62,510 nucleotides of DNA from Streptomyces sp. 15-116A. GTDB lineage: Bacteria; Actinomycetota; Actinomycetes; Streptomycetales; Streptomycetaceae. Below, in pieces: positions 52,386 through 62,510 of the stretch. The position numbers and the translations under genes were made by a program. Numbering within the stretch: position 1 is the stretch's first letter; every line of letters begins with the position of its first letter. The stretch spans positions 1-62,510 of the forward strand of contig NZ_JAOCQE010000012.1 of NCBI RefSeq assembly GCF_025290915.1, in the 5' to 3' direction. The notes under the pieces are model-generated. The model was not told the origin of the DNA. It did no database searches and was given only the letters and a program-made list of their open reading frames with translations.

Positions 52386-54185
52386 TCATTCCTCGGTCGG
52401 GTGCGGGGTGGAGCCGTACGCAGTCAGGAAGCGGTCGCGGAAGGCGCTCATCTTCCACACGGGCGCGTTCTTCGCGGGGCGGAGCCCCTCCGTCCAGTTC
52501 CAGGCGTCGATCTTCTCCAGCACCTTCGGGTCCTTGGCGACGATCGTGACCGGGACGTCGCGGCTGGCGTTCGCTCCGCTGACGCGCGCGATGGGCTGGT
52601 GGTCGCCGAGAAAGACCAGGACGGTGTCGTCGGTGCCGTAGCGCTCCAGCCACTGGGTGAGGCTGGTGACGGAGTAGCGGATGGACTTTCCGTACTCCTG
52701 CCGGGACTCGGCGGTGTCCGCGATGACGTCGGAGGGCTTCTTGCCGGCGCGCTGGATGGCGTCGAAGCGCGAGCCGTCGCCGAGGGCGTCCCAGTCGACG
52801 AGCTCCGGGATCGGCGCCCAGGGCTGGTGGCTGGAGGTGAGGATGATCTCCGCCATGAGCGGCCTGTCGCGTTTCCGGCCGTGCTCCAGGCGCTGGAAGG
52901 CCTCCAGGGCGTACTGGTCCGGCATGGTCGACCAGCTGAACTTCGGTCCCCGGTAGCCCAGTTCGAAGGCGTCGTAGACCTTGTCGAGGCCGTACCACTC
53001 GGCCTCCGGCCAGCCCTTCTGCACGCCGGGCATGACGCCGACGGTGTCCCAGGCGCCGGTCTTCCGGAACGCCTTGGTGAGGGTGAGGTGGTCGCCGGCG
53101 GTGACGGTGCGGTAGCGCTGCTGGTTGTCGATCCACAGCCCGGACAGGGCGGTGGAGTGGCCGAGCCAGCTGCTGCCGCCGTAGGTCGCCGAGGTCAGCC
53201 AGCCGCTGCGGGCCCGGAAACCGGCCTTGGTCAGGGCCTCGGTGCTCTCGTCGAGCGCGCGGGTGACGCCGGGGGCGATGGCCGGGTCCTCCAGAGCGCT
53301 GCGGCCGTAGCTCTCGATGAAGGTGATCAGCACGTCCTTGCCGCGCAGGTCCGGCACCAGCTGACCGGGGGGTGTGGCGCCGAAGGTGTCGGCCCGCGCC
53401 TCGCGCGCGAACGCGGCCTCGTCGCGCAGGGTGTCCACCACGCGCCGGGTCTGCACCTTCAGGGCACCGGCCGCCCGTTCCGAGGCGACCGGCACGCCCG
53501 AGATCTGCAGGCCGAGGGCGGCGCAGGTGATCCACACGGTCGCCGCGAGCAGCGCGCCCCGGGTGGCCCGCGAGCGGTGCCGGGCCAGCAGGTTGCCCAG
53601 CCGGACGGCCGCGAGGGCCATGAGCACCACCAGCAGGACGACGAGCACGACCGCGCCGACGGCCGCCGCGGTCGCGGCCGTACCGCCCATCGAGTCGGCG
53701 ACATAGGCCTGGGCGTCGTCGAGGAGCCCCCAGTCGAGGACGAGGTTGAAGCCCCGGCCCAGATACTCCCGGAAGCCCATGTCGAGCAGGTTGAGCACGG
53801 TCAGTACGCCGAGGCCCGCGCCGTAGAGGGCGGCGACGACGATCCTCGGGCGGCGGGGGAGGGCGATCACCAGCACGGCGCCGAGGATCGCCTCGGCGGG
53901 GATCCGGGTGAACCGGTTCGGGCGCAAGGCGGCGAGGGAGTTCGGGAGGAGGAGCGCGCCGAGGAGGAGGGCGGCGGCGAGGAGGTGGAGGGTCCAGCGG
54001 GCGGAGGGGTGCGTGGTGAGACGGGCAAGCTGGATGCGGAAGCGAGACTTCCAGTCGGCGTCCCGGGTGCCTTGGGTGTCTTGAGAGCCCGCGGTGCCCT
54101 CTGCCTCCTTGGTCTCCTCCGTCTCTTCGGTCTCTTGCGTCGGAGTCGGCGTCGGTTTCCGGCGCAGGCGTGTGTAGACAGGCAC
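52386..54185 (-). CDS. LTA-synthase-like membrane sulfatase
   Basis: The 599 residues start with a Thr/Glu-rich cytoplasmic tail (TQETEETEETKEAEG), followed by about five membrane helices (residues 63-235). The alkaline-phosphatase-superfamily domain comes last. Likely metal ligands are in TFIESYGRSAL, the nucleophile region SATYGGSSWLGHSTALSG, and FLGDHQPIA. The family includes LtaS and phosphoethanolamine transferases, so it may add or remove phospho-groups on surface polymers. The tail is encoded by short tandem repeats. No substrate can be assigned. Confidence 0.82.
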   Translation of the reverse strand: MPVYTRLRRKPTPTPTQETEETEETKEAEGTAGSQDTQGTRDADWKSRFRIQLARLTTHPSARWTLHLLAAALLLGALLLPNSLAALRPNRFTRIPAEAILGAVLVIALPRRPRIVVAALYGAGLGVLTVLNLLDMGFREYLGRGFNLVLDWGLLDDAQAYVADSMGGTAATAAAVGAVVLVVLLVVLMALAAVRLGNLLARHRSRATRGALLAATVWITCAALGLQISGVPVASERAAGALKVQTRRVVDTLRDEAAFAREARADTFGATPPGQLVPDLRGKDVLITFIESYGRSALEDPAIAPGVTRALDESTEALTKAGFRARSGWLTSATYGGSSWLGHSTALSGLWIDNQQRYRTVTAGDHLTLTKAFRKTGAWDTVGVMPGVQKGWPEAEWYGLDKVYDAFELGYRGPKFSWSTMPDQYALEAFQRLEHGRKRDRPLMAEIILTSSHQPWAPIPELVDWDALGDGSRFDAIQRAGKKPSDVIADTAESRQEYGKSIRYSVTSLTQWLERYGTDDTVLVFLGDHQPIARVSGANASRDVPVTIVAKDPKVLEKIDAWNWTEGLRPAKNAPVWKMSAFRDRFLTAYGSTPHPTEE

Positions 54186-54217
54186 CCCGGAGGTCCTTCC
54201 GTACCCGTGACTCGGTG

Positions 54218-54261
54218 AGGACTGGCGGACCCGGCGTGGGGGCCCGGGTCCGCCGTCAGTC
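54218..54261 (-). terminator. Terminator after the sigma-factor gene
   Basis: GGCGGACCCGG (54224-54234) and CCGGGTCCGCC (54244-54254) form an 11-bp stem with a nine-base loop. It is extended by GGACTG/CAGTCC after a bulge. It lies downstream of the ECF sigma gene on the minus strand. Confidence 0.65.
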
Positions 54262-54332
54262 CGTACGGGTGCGCTGACCGGTGCGTTCAGCCCCTCGGGC
54301 GTGCACTCGGCAAACAGCTCGCAAACGCTCGG

Positions 54333-55331
54333 CTACGCAGTGCCGTCCGCCGGCAGGCGCTCCGGCAGTCCGAGGCTCGGGAACCGGTCGTCGTGGAAGG
54401 TAATGATCTCGGCGATCTCCCCGCCGGCGACGCGCAGGACGTCGAGCGTCAGCGGCAGGTACGCGTCCTCCTCCTCGCTGAAGAGGTAGAAGGCGACGGC
54501 GGGCTGTCGGTTCACGGAGGTGGGGACGCCGCGCAGGCCCTTCATGCCCTCGAAGCCGCTCTCCACCCAGTCGTTCACGACTGCCTCGCGGCCGATGTGC
54601 AGCCCCGGTGTGGGCGGCATCGAGCAGCGGACGTCGTCCCGCAGCATCGCGGCGAGGGCCGGGATGTCCGTGGCCACGCTGGCGTCGGTGTAGCGGCGCA
54701 CCAGCTCGCGCGTGCCGGCGTCCTCCCCGTCGTCGGTCCAGTCCTGCCGCTCGGCGGGCAGATGCTCCCGCAGGCCGGCGCGGGCCCGCTGCAGCGCGCT
54801 GTTGACGGAGTTGACGGAGTCGCCGAGGAAGCCCGCGACGTCCTTCGCCGGCCAGCCGAGCACGTCCCGCAGGATCAGCACGGCCCGCGGGCGCGGTGCG
54901 AGGTGCTGGAGGGCGGCCAGGTAGGCCAGCTCGATCGTCTCCCGGGCGACGGCGACGGCCTCCGGCTCGTCCGCGTCGCCCGCGGGCAACTCGTCGAGGA
55001 GGCGGTCCGGGTAGGGCTGCAGCCACAGCACCTCGCCGCCGGTCGCGGGCTCCGGGCGGCGCTTGGCGAGCAGGTCCAGGCAGGCGTTGGTGGCGATCCC
55101 GTACAGCCACGCCCGGAACGTCGACCGCGCCTCGTAGGTCTCCCGCCGCCGCCAGGCACGCAGGAACGTCTCCTGCACGGTGTCCTCGGCGTCCTCGAAC
55201 GACCCGAGCATCCGGTAGCAGTGCACATGCAGCTCCCGCCGGTGCCGCTCCGCCAGCCCGGCGAACGCCTGCTCGTCGATGTCGCCCAGCCCGCCCCTGC
55301 CCGATGCCTGCGACCGCGTGTCCGTACTCAT
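54333..55331 (-). CDS. ECF-type sigma factor with SnoaL-like C-terminus
   Basis: The 332 residues have sigma region 2 (about 30-95: RRELHVHCYRMLGSFEDAEDTVQETFLRAWRR) and region 4 (about 150-200: LAPRPRAVLILRDVLGWPAKDVAGFL). A SnoaL/NTF2-like domain of about 120 residues follows, starting TRELVRRYTDASVATDIPAL. This is the SigG/TIGR02960-like layout, in which the extra domain replaces an anti-sigma factor. The ATG at 55331 has GGAAGGA spaced seven bases. No anti-sigma gene lies nearby, consistent with internal control by the C-terminal domain. Confidence 0.9.
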   Translation of the reverse strand: MSTDTRSQASGRGGLGDIDEQAFAGLAERHRRELHVHCYRMLGSFEDAEDTVQETFLRAWRRRETYEARSTFRAWLYGIATNACLDLLAKRRPEPATGGEVLWLQPYPDRLLDELPAGDADEPEAVAVARETIELAYLAALQHLAPRPRAVLILRDVLGWPAKDVAGFLGDSVNSVNSALQRARAGLREHLPAERQDWTDDGEDAGTRELVRRYTDASVATDIPALAAMLRDDVRCSMPPTPGLHIGREAVVNDWVESGFEGMKGLRGVPTSVNRQPAVAFYLFSEEEDAYLPLTLDVLRVAGGEIAEIITFHDDRFPSLGLPERLPADGTA

Positions 55332-55418
55332 CACGTCGTCCTTCCGCCTCACGTCGTGTCCCGTCGTAGGTGTGACGGCCGCGGGCGCGAAAACTCATCA
55401 CCCGGAACCACCGGCGCC

Positions 55419-55647
55419 CTAGGCCCTGTCGTCAAATCCCCGTCTGCCTGGCGACGCCATGCACGCACTCTCGCCGCACCGGGCGCCGACCACGTACAAA
55501 CCAGTACGCCGGTCGACGCCCGGCACGCCGAGAGCACGCTCCCCCACCCTCGAACCGCGCTTCGCACGGCTCGGGCGGGAGGTGCCCCCACGCCGCCGCC
55601 AGGCCCGCCCTCCGGGCGGACGACGGGGATTTGACGACAGGGCCTAG
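55419..55647. mobile_element. MITE-like element 2 (229 bp)
   Basis: Perfect 26-bp terminal inverted repeats (55419-55444 and 55622-55647, starting CTAGGCCCTGTCGTCAAATC) flank a non-coding foldback around CCAGTACG (55501). The termini differ completely from element 1. On the minus strand its 58-bp core (55508-55451) aligns with 49619-49676 of element 1 with 29 of 32 identical bases in the distal part. The CTAG ends match the same target preference. It sits between the sigma-factor gene and the ppdK terminator. Confidence 0.85.
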
Positions 55648-55659
55648 ACGTGCGACGGC

Positions 55660-55697
55660 GAGAGGGCGGGCACCCCCGCACGGGTGCCCGCCCTCTC
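55660..55697 (-). terminator. ppdK terminator hairpin
   Basis: A perfect 16-bp stem GAGAGGGCGGGCACCC / GGGTGCCCGCCCTCTC with a six-base loop lies about 105 bp past the ppdK stop. Confidence 0.7.
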
Positions 55698-55751
55698 CTT
55701 CGTGGTCCGGAGTCGTCGCCGATCGGTGAGGGTGGTCGGGTGACAGACGAC

Positions 55752-55791
55752 GACTCCGGGGTTCAACGCCCTGGACTCGGGGTTCAACGCC
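55752..55791 (+). repeat. 22-bp tandem duplication after ppdK
   Basis: GACTC(C)GGGGTTCAACGCC occurs twice (55752-55770 and 55774-55791) in the ppdK 3' region, between the stop codon and its terminator. Confidence 0.6.
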
Positions 55792-55800
55792 CCGCAGGGG

Positions 55801-58548
<2,748 letters not shown>

Positions 58549-58596
58549 GGGTCTCGACTCCTCGAGGACGCGGTGGCTGCCCTGACGGCGAGGAAT

Positions 58597-58623
58597 GTAC
58601 CCAGATCAAAGGCCCCTGGGTAC
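58597..58623. promoter_or_regulatory. Inverted repeat in ppdK leader
   Basis: GTACCCAG (58597-58604) and CTGGGTAC (58616-58623) are perfect 8-bp arms around an 11-bp spacer. They lie 49-75 bp upstream of the ppdK GTG. On the minus strand TACATT follows directly and could be a -10, so the dyad would overlap the promoter. Confidence 0.5.
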
Positions 58624-59009
58624 GTCCACTTGCGCGTCATGTGCCTGTAACCACTCGTCCGCCAGTGGATCGAAAGTCAAGGATTGGCAAGCGGTCACGG
58701 CTGGATGTTTTCACTTCTTGAACGCAAGCCCCCGTGATGAGCGTGCTGAGCGCTCATGTGAGCGATGTTCGGCACGTCTGATTTCGCTCGATGAACGATC
58801 ATCCGATGGCACTGAGTGCCATCCCTTTCAGAAGTGCAGCCGCCCAAGATCCGCTCATCTGAGCGCAACCGCTATCAAGGGTGGCGAGAATCACGCTGCC
58901 ACAGCGGCCGGGATTTCACCATGCGGGCGGCACCGATGAGAGCCGATGAGATCGGCGCCGCCGTCCGGTCGTATCTCTGACGACCCCGGCACGAAGGGAA
59001 ACCCCGGCG
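58624..59009. promoter_or_regulatory. Operator-rich gap between ppdK and RibD/DHFR-fold gene
   Basis: This non-coding stretch of about 390 bp has two copies of CGCTCA-N2-TGAGCG (58751-58764 and 58852-58865) whose centres are 101 bp apart. The first overlaps TGAGCGCTCA (58747-58756). Between them lies the 19-bp palindrome GATGGCACT-G-AGTGCCATC (58805-58823). It is AT-richer than its surroundings. It probably controls ppdK, the divergent reductase-like gene, or both. Confidence 0.6.
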
Positions 59010-59639
59010 ATGAGACTCAAGACCGTCACGAACATCTCCGTCGACGGAGTGACACAGGGACACCGGCGGATCGAGGCGGCCGGTGCGGCCGACGAGGAGG
59101 CCCGCGGCGGGTTCGAGCGCTTCGGCTGGGCTCCGCCGCTGCTCGACGACGAGGCCTCGGCGTTCATCAGCGAGACCTTCCGGCGCGCCGACGCCTTCCT
59201 GTTCGGCCGCCGGACGTACGAGATCTTCGCCGACTCCTGGGGCGCGGGCATGGACCCGGGGAACCCGGTCGGGGAGGCGCTCAACACACGCCCCAAGTAC
59301 GTCGCCTCGACCACGCTCACCGACCCGCGATGGCCGGGCACGACCGTCCTGTCCGGCGACCTGCCGGACGCCGTCGCCGCGCTGAAGGCCGAACCCGGCG
59401 GTGAACTGCAGGTCTGGGGCAGCGGCACCCTGATCCGCACGCTGCTCGCCCACCGCCTGATCGACGAGCTCGTCCTGCTGACGTACCCCGTCGTCATCGG
59501 CCAGGGCACCCGCCTCTTCCCCGCCGCCGGCCCGGACCTGGGCCTCGAACTGACCGACCTGCGGTCCACCCCGAAGGGCCTCACGATCCACACGTACCGG
59601 ACCACGGGGCGGCCGCGGTACGAGACGGGCGCGCCCTGA
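59010..59639 (+). CDS. Dihydrofolate-reductase-family (RibD C-terminal) protein
   Basis: This 209-residue protein has the RibD_C/DHFR-like fold: N-terminal LKTVTNISVDGVTQG, central FLFGRRTYEIFADSWG, and C-terminal GELQVWGSGTLIRTLLAHRLIDELVLLTYPVVIGQGTRLF. It is probably an NADPH-dependent reductase of an unknown pterin- or pyrimidine-like substrate. It is divergent from ppdK across an operator-rich gap. The start codon has a GAAGGGAAACCCCGGCG leader with only a modest ribosome-binding site. Confidence 0.87.
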   Translation: MRLKTVTNISVDGVTQGHRRIEAAGAADEEARGGFERFGWAPPLLDDEASAFISETFRRADAFLFGRRTYEIFADSWGAGMDPGNPVGEALNTRPKYVASTTLTDPRWPGTTVLSGDLPDAVAALKAEPGGELQVWGSGTLIRTLLAHRLIDELVLLTYPVVIGQGTRLFPAAGPDLGLELTDLRSTPKGLTIHTYRTTGRPRYETGAP

Positions 59640-59665
59640 AGCCCTCGCCGCCGGAGGAGGCAGGT

Positions 59666-59953
59666 TCAGCCGAGGCCGCGATGGGCCGCCCACAGCGCGC
59701 CGGCGCGATGGGCGGCCTCGTCGATCAGGCCGGCCAGCTCGGGCTTGTCGGGGACGGGGAACGAGACGTAGGTGCCCCGGCCGCCGGCGACGGGGCGGCC
59801 GTAGGCCTTCGCGGCGAGGTGGCCGTCCGGCAGCAGCCGGATGGTGAGGGTGATCAGGGTGAAGGTCTCCCCCCGGCGCGTGTCCGTCCAGCGAAGCTCC
59901 TCCGGGATGGTCACGTTGATGGCCAGCGCGCTCACGTCCAGGTCACCGCTCAT
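59666..59953 (-). CDS. Small hypothetical protein
   Basis: The 95 residues appear beta-rich (FTLITLTIRLLPDGHLAAKAYGRPV) with a C-terminal helix LAGLIDEAAHRAGALWAAH. No signal peptide, membrane segment or motif is seen. It is convergent with the reductase-like gene (26 bp) and lacks a clear ribosome-binding site. It is not recognised. Codon use looks genuine (strong third-position GC). Confidence 0.6.
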   Translation of the reverse strand: MSGDLDVSALAINVTIPEELRWTDTRRGETFTLITLTIRLLPDGHLAAKAYGRPVAGGRGTYVSFPVPDKPELAGLIDEAAHRAGALWAAHRGLG

Positions 59954-60017
59954 GGTCGGATGATCTCACGCAGGCCGCCGTGCGCGGCTGTCACCGTGCG
60001 AACGAGGAGGAGCAGCC

Positions 60018-60692
60018 GTGCCGTTGGGCATACGACGCAGGAGCGGCATCAGGCCGTTGAGTGACATGGGCGGGTACGCCGTCGACACGGGACGGATGGT
60101 GCGGCTGACGCTCTGGGTGGTGCTGTTCGGGTGGGGGACCGCCGCCGTCACCGCCGGGGTGTCCTACCTGGCGCTCCGCTGGGTTGCGGTGCCCATCGTC
60201 GTGGGGACGGTGCTGTGCCTGGCGTTCGGCATGCTGCTGATCTTGCTGCATCGCGCCGCGTGGATCGCCCTGCTGTCGCTCGTGCCCGCGGTGTTCGTCT
60301 GCGTCGGGGCCGTGCAGTACGCGCCCGAGGCGGCGTTGCAGGCGCGCGGGGTGCGGGAGAGCGTGGTGATCGTCGCGGACAGTGTGGCCGAGACGGGCGG
60401 GGACAACCACCGGTTCACCCTGCGGACCACGGACGGCGGCGAGGAGCTGGAGGAGCGGTTCACGTACAACGGGAACCTGGGGGCGCCCGACGTCGGGGAT
60501 CGCCTGGAGGTCGTGCGGGACCCGGAGGGCGTGGTGCCCATGGAGGAGGCGGACGAGGTCGACGCGGCGGGGCGGCTCGACGGGCTGATCGGGGGCGTCG
60601 TGGCCTGGACGCTCCTGGCGGTGCTCGCGGGGCGGCGCGGGTACCGGCGGCGCCGGCAGGGGAAGGAGGACTCCCTGCTGCTGTCCCTGTGA
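60018..60692 (+). CDS. Membrane protein with external beta domain
   Basis: The 224 residues have three N-terminal hydrophobic segments (about 28-50, 55-77, 81-100). A soluble domain follows (about 105-175; FTLRTTDGGEELEERFTYNGN), resembling DUF3592-type proteins. A final helix is followed by an Arg-rich tail (GRRGYRRRRQGK). The GTG start has GAGGAGG. An in-frame ATG at 60066 (MGGYAV) is a weaker alternative. Function is unknown. Confidence 0.75.
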   Translation: MPLGIRRRSGIRPLSDMGGYAVDTGRMVRLTLWVVLFGWGTAAVTAGVSYLALRWVAVPIVVGTVLCLAFGMLLILLHRAAWIALLSLVPAVFVCVGAVQYAPEAALQARGVRESVVIVADSVAETGGDNHRFTLRTTDGGEELEERFTYNGNLGAPDVGDRLEVVRDPEGVVPMEEADEVDAAGRLDGLIGGVVAWTLLAVLAGRRGYRRRRQGKEDSLLLSL

Positions 60693-60708
60693 GCCGTTGT
60701 GACCTGGG

Positions 60709-60733
60709 GTGAGCCCGGGAAGGCCGGGCTCAC
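60709..60733. terminator. Bidirectional terminator
   Basis: A perfect 10-bp stem GTGAGCCCGG / CCGGGCTCAC with loop GAAGG sits between two convergent genes. Confidence 0.75.
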
Positions 60734-60748
60734 CTGCGTGGGACGGTG

Positions 60749-61165
60749 TCAGCGGGCGTCGCGGCGCTTGCGGGCGGCGATCATGATGCCGCCGCCCGCG
60801 AGGACGACGACCGCGCCCGCCGCCGCGATGTACGGCGTGGTGTCGTCGCCGCCCGTCTCGGCGAGGTCGGTTCCGGAGTCGTTCTTGGCGCCGGTGTTCG
60901 TGTCGCCGCCGCCGGTCGAGTCGGCCTCGTCGTCGCGGGGTTCGAAGCCCGCCGGCGGCTTGTCGCAGCCGACGCCGTCGCCGTCGCGGTCCAGATGCTT
61001 GCCGTAGTGCTCGTCGCTCGCGGGGATGTTCGCGTACCCGTTCTCGTAGGCCTCGGGGCAGTTCTTGAACGGGTGGTCGCCGTCGTGGGCCACGGCGGTG
61101 GCCGGTACGGCGGCCAGGGCGAGCGCGGCCAGGACCGCGGCGACGGACGTACGGATCGGGTTCAT
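60749..61165 (-). CDS. Cell-wall-anchored excalibur-domain protein
   Basis: This 138-residue exported protein has a signal peptide (cleavage near VAHDGD) and an excalibur calcium-binding domain with NCPEAYENGYANIP and DRDGDGVGCD. A Gly/Asp/Thr-rich spacer leads to the sortase motif LAETG, then a hydrophobic helix and basic tail RKRRDAR. LAxTG-type sites are used by the class E sortases of streptomycetes. It is probably displayed on the wall and may bind Ca2+. The convergent neighbour is a membrane protein. Confidence 0.88.
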   Translation of the reverse strand: MNPIRTSVAAVLAALALAAVPATAVAHDGDHPFKNCPEAYENGYANIPASDEHYGKHLDRDGDGVGCDKPPAGFEPRDDEADSTGGGDTNTGAKNDSGTDLAETGGDDTTPYIAAAGAVVVLAGGGIMIAARKRRDAR

Positions 61166-61302
61166 GGACGAAGCCCCCCAGTGGCTTGGTGCGTGTGCTC
61201 GGTTCGAGGTGGATGAAGCTACTGGGGGGCCTGTGCTGTGGAGGAGATATGGAGGAGCCGTGACACGAACGTGACGTGACTGGAGGGTAGCTCTCCGCTA
61301 CG

Positions 61303-61330
61303 GCATTTCGGGCGCTCGCCCCCGAAGTGC
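61303..61330 (-). terminator. Hairpin after PhoX-like gene
   Basis: GCATTTCGGG / CCCGAAGTGC form a 10-bp stem (one G-T pair) with an eight-base loop, nine bases past the stop of the PhoX-like gene. Confidence 0.55.
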
Positions 61331-61338
61331 TCCGTCCG

Positions 61339-62510
61339 CTACGACCGGAAGGGTCCCCTCACCTCGTAGGTGATCCCGCCCGACGAACTGCCGCTCGTCC
61401 CCCGCTGGCTGGAGAAGTACAGCCTGCTGCCGTCCGGGGAGAACGCCGGGCCGGTGATCTCGGAGCCCGACTGGCCGTCGATGCGGAGGAAGGGGGCGAC
61501 GACGTCGTCCGGGGTGATGACGCAGATCTCCATGTTCCCGCCGTCCTCGGCGACGAAGAGGTCGCCGGAGGAGGAGCCGGTGACGTTGTCGACGCCCGTC
61601 AGGGGAGCGGTGCCGCCGGTCACCAGGGAGTCGTCGTAGGCGAGTTCGATGGTCTGGGCGGCCGCGTTGTACTGCCAGACCCGGTTGTCGCCCTTGGTCG
61701 TGAACCAGCAGGTGTCGTCGGCGTAGTAGCAGCCCTCGCCGCCGTTGAAGCGCTTCGCGCCCGAGACCTGGTTGCGGGTGGCGGTCGCGCCGGACGGGTC
61801 CGGGACCCTCGCCCAGCTCACCGGGCCGCTGGTGCCGCTGCCGGCCACCAGCACCTCCAGGGTGCCGGACGACAGATCACCCCAGGTCGTCGGCCGGAAA
61901 CGGTAGAAGCAGCCGTCCGACACGTCTTCGGTCAGGTACACCACCTTGCGCACCGGGTCGGCCGCCGCCGCCTCGTGCTTGAAGCGGCCCATCGCGTCCC
62001 GGCGCACGGCAGCCTTCACGCCCCACGGGTCGGTCTCGTAGACGTAGCCGCGGTCCACCTCCTCGCAGGACAGCCAGGTGTTCCACGGGGTCTTCCCGCC
62101 CGCGCAGTTCTGCCGGGTGCCCGACAGGATCCGGTACGCGCCCGTGATCGCGCCGGTCGCCGAGAACTTCACCGCGCCCGCGCCGCCCGAGGGGTTGATC
62201 TCCGAGTTGGAGACGTAGATCCAGCCCGACCCGTCCGCGTAACAGGCCCCGCCGTCGGGGGCGTTGTGCCAGGTGTACGACGTCCCCGTGACCCGCTGGC
62301 CGGAACGGGCGATCACCCGGCTGGTGAAACCGGCGGGCAGTCTGATGCCGTTGGCGTCCGGCGACCCGAGCGCGCCGTACGGGCCCAGGAACTCCACCGA
62401 GCCGTAGTTCAGCAGCACCTCCCCGTCCCAGCCGTGGTGCCGGGCCATGTGGAAGACCAGCGCGCCCAGCGACTCGACCTCGGTGCCCCGGTCCCGCTGG
62501 AAGGTCAGGA
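61339..62510 (-). CDS. PhoX-type alkaline phosphatase (DUF839), N-terminus outside window
   Basis: At least 390 residues of a PhoX/DUF839 beta-propeller protein are visible. The reading frame continues upstream past 62510, so the N-terminus with any Tat signal is missing. Segments typical of the family are DGGACYADGSGWIYVSNSE, WLSCEEVDRGYVYETDPWG, VYLTEDVSDGCFYRF and FNGGEGCYYADDTCWFTTKGDNRVW. PhoX enzymes use Ca2+ and Fe3+ and act outside the cell. An internal ATG at 62448 is not the start, since coding sequence extends beyond it (LTFQRDRGTEVESLGALVF). Confidence 0.88.
   Translation of the reverse strand, partial: LTFQRDRGTEVESLGALVFHMARHHGWDGEVLLNYGSVEFLGPYGALGSPDANGIRLPAGFTSRVIARSGQRVTGTSYTWHNAPDGGACYADGSGWIYVSNSEINPSGGAGAVKFSATGAITGAYRILSGTRQNCAGGKTPWNTWLSCEEVDRGYVYETDPWGVKAAVRRDAMGRFKHEAAAADPVRKVVYLTEDVSDGCFYRFRPTTWGDLSSGTLEVLVAGSGTSGPVSWARVPDPSGATATRNQVSGAKRFNGGEGCYYADDTCWFTTKGDNRVWQYNAAAQTIELAYDDSLVTGGTAPLTGVDNVTGSSSGDLFVAEDGGNMEICVITPDDVVAPFLRIDGQSGSEITGPAFSPDGSRLYFSSQRGTSGSSSGGITYEVRGPFRS

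Overview
The window is a 62.5-kb piece of a high-GC actinobacterial chromosome, almost certainly Streptomyces. The evidence is strong third-position GC bias, frequent GTG starts, LuxR-type two-component genes, an XRE/DUF397 pair, a Streptomyces-type leuA leader peptide, and a backbone (phoH-ybeY-hemolysin-era, leuA, recO-uppS, zur-znuABC, glyS, dusB, ppdK) that resembles the S. coelicolor region around SCO2490-SCO2540. Both ends cut genes: an MFS transporter at the left and a PhoX-type phosphatase at the right. I saw no tRNA, rRNA, CRISPR array or intact transposase.

Layout. 1-7.2 kb: an MFS gene, then an IclR-controlled glucarate catabolic operon (regulator, 5-dehydro-4-deoxyglucarate dehydratase, glucarate dehydratase, permease) and a PfkB sugar kinase. 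7.3-12.7 kb: a secreted protein, then housekeeping genes phoH, ybeY, CNNM/CorC, YjbR and a cytidine-deaminase-like gene, divergent from era. 12.7-15.5 kb: a GH1 beta-glucosidase and a protealysin-like M4 protease with its emfourin-type inhibitor. 15.5-17.7 kb: leuA behind a 15-codon leucine leader peptide and attenuator. 17.8-19 kb: a TerB-family protein and a GNAT acetyltransferase. 19.3-26.2 kb: a compact cassette of actinobacterial genes of unknown function (SCO2525, 2524, 2523, 2522 and 2521 families) followed by a membrane-anchored coiled-coil protein. This cassette is the best candidate for an undescribed system.

26.2-33.4 kb: an MMPL exporter with a NarL-type two-component system and two perfect upstream dyads, then a sialidase, a small protein and a secreted TIM-barrel hydrolase-like protein. 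33.4-38.9 kb: an accessory patch with an ArsR/HTH_20 regulator under a 21-bp perfect inverted repeat, a decayed DUF4328 gene, a three-gene ABC exporter, the XRE/DUF397 pair and two small proteins. 38.9-45.8 kb: recO, uppS, a YcxB-like protein, Zur and the Zur-controlled zinc ABC transporter, and glyS. 45.9-52.4 kb: a GT-C membrane protein, an aldo/keto reductase with its TetR gene, a small zinc-finger protein, a MITE, a drug exporter and dusB. 52.4-62.5 kb: an LTA-synthase-like sulfatase, an ECF sigma factor, a second MITE, ppdK, a RibD/DHFR-fold protein, small membrane or secreted proteins (one carrying an LAETG sorting motif) and PhoX.

Two themes stand out. First, the five-gene SCO2521-2525 cassette contains a ParA/MinD-like NTPase whose P-loop lysine is arginine. 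It is tightly coupled to three proteins with no recognisable fold and to a SAM methyltransferase. Second, two MITEs (49515-49708 and 55419-55647) have unrelated terminal repeats but share a homologous foldback core in opposite orientation, and both sit at CTAG sites. Several intergenic regions also hold unusually clean dyads that look like operators for regulators encoded next door.
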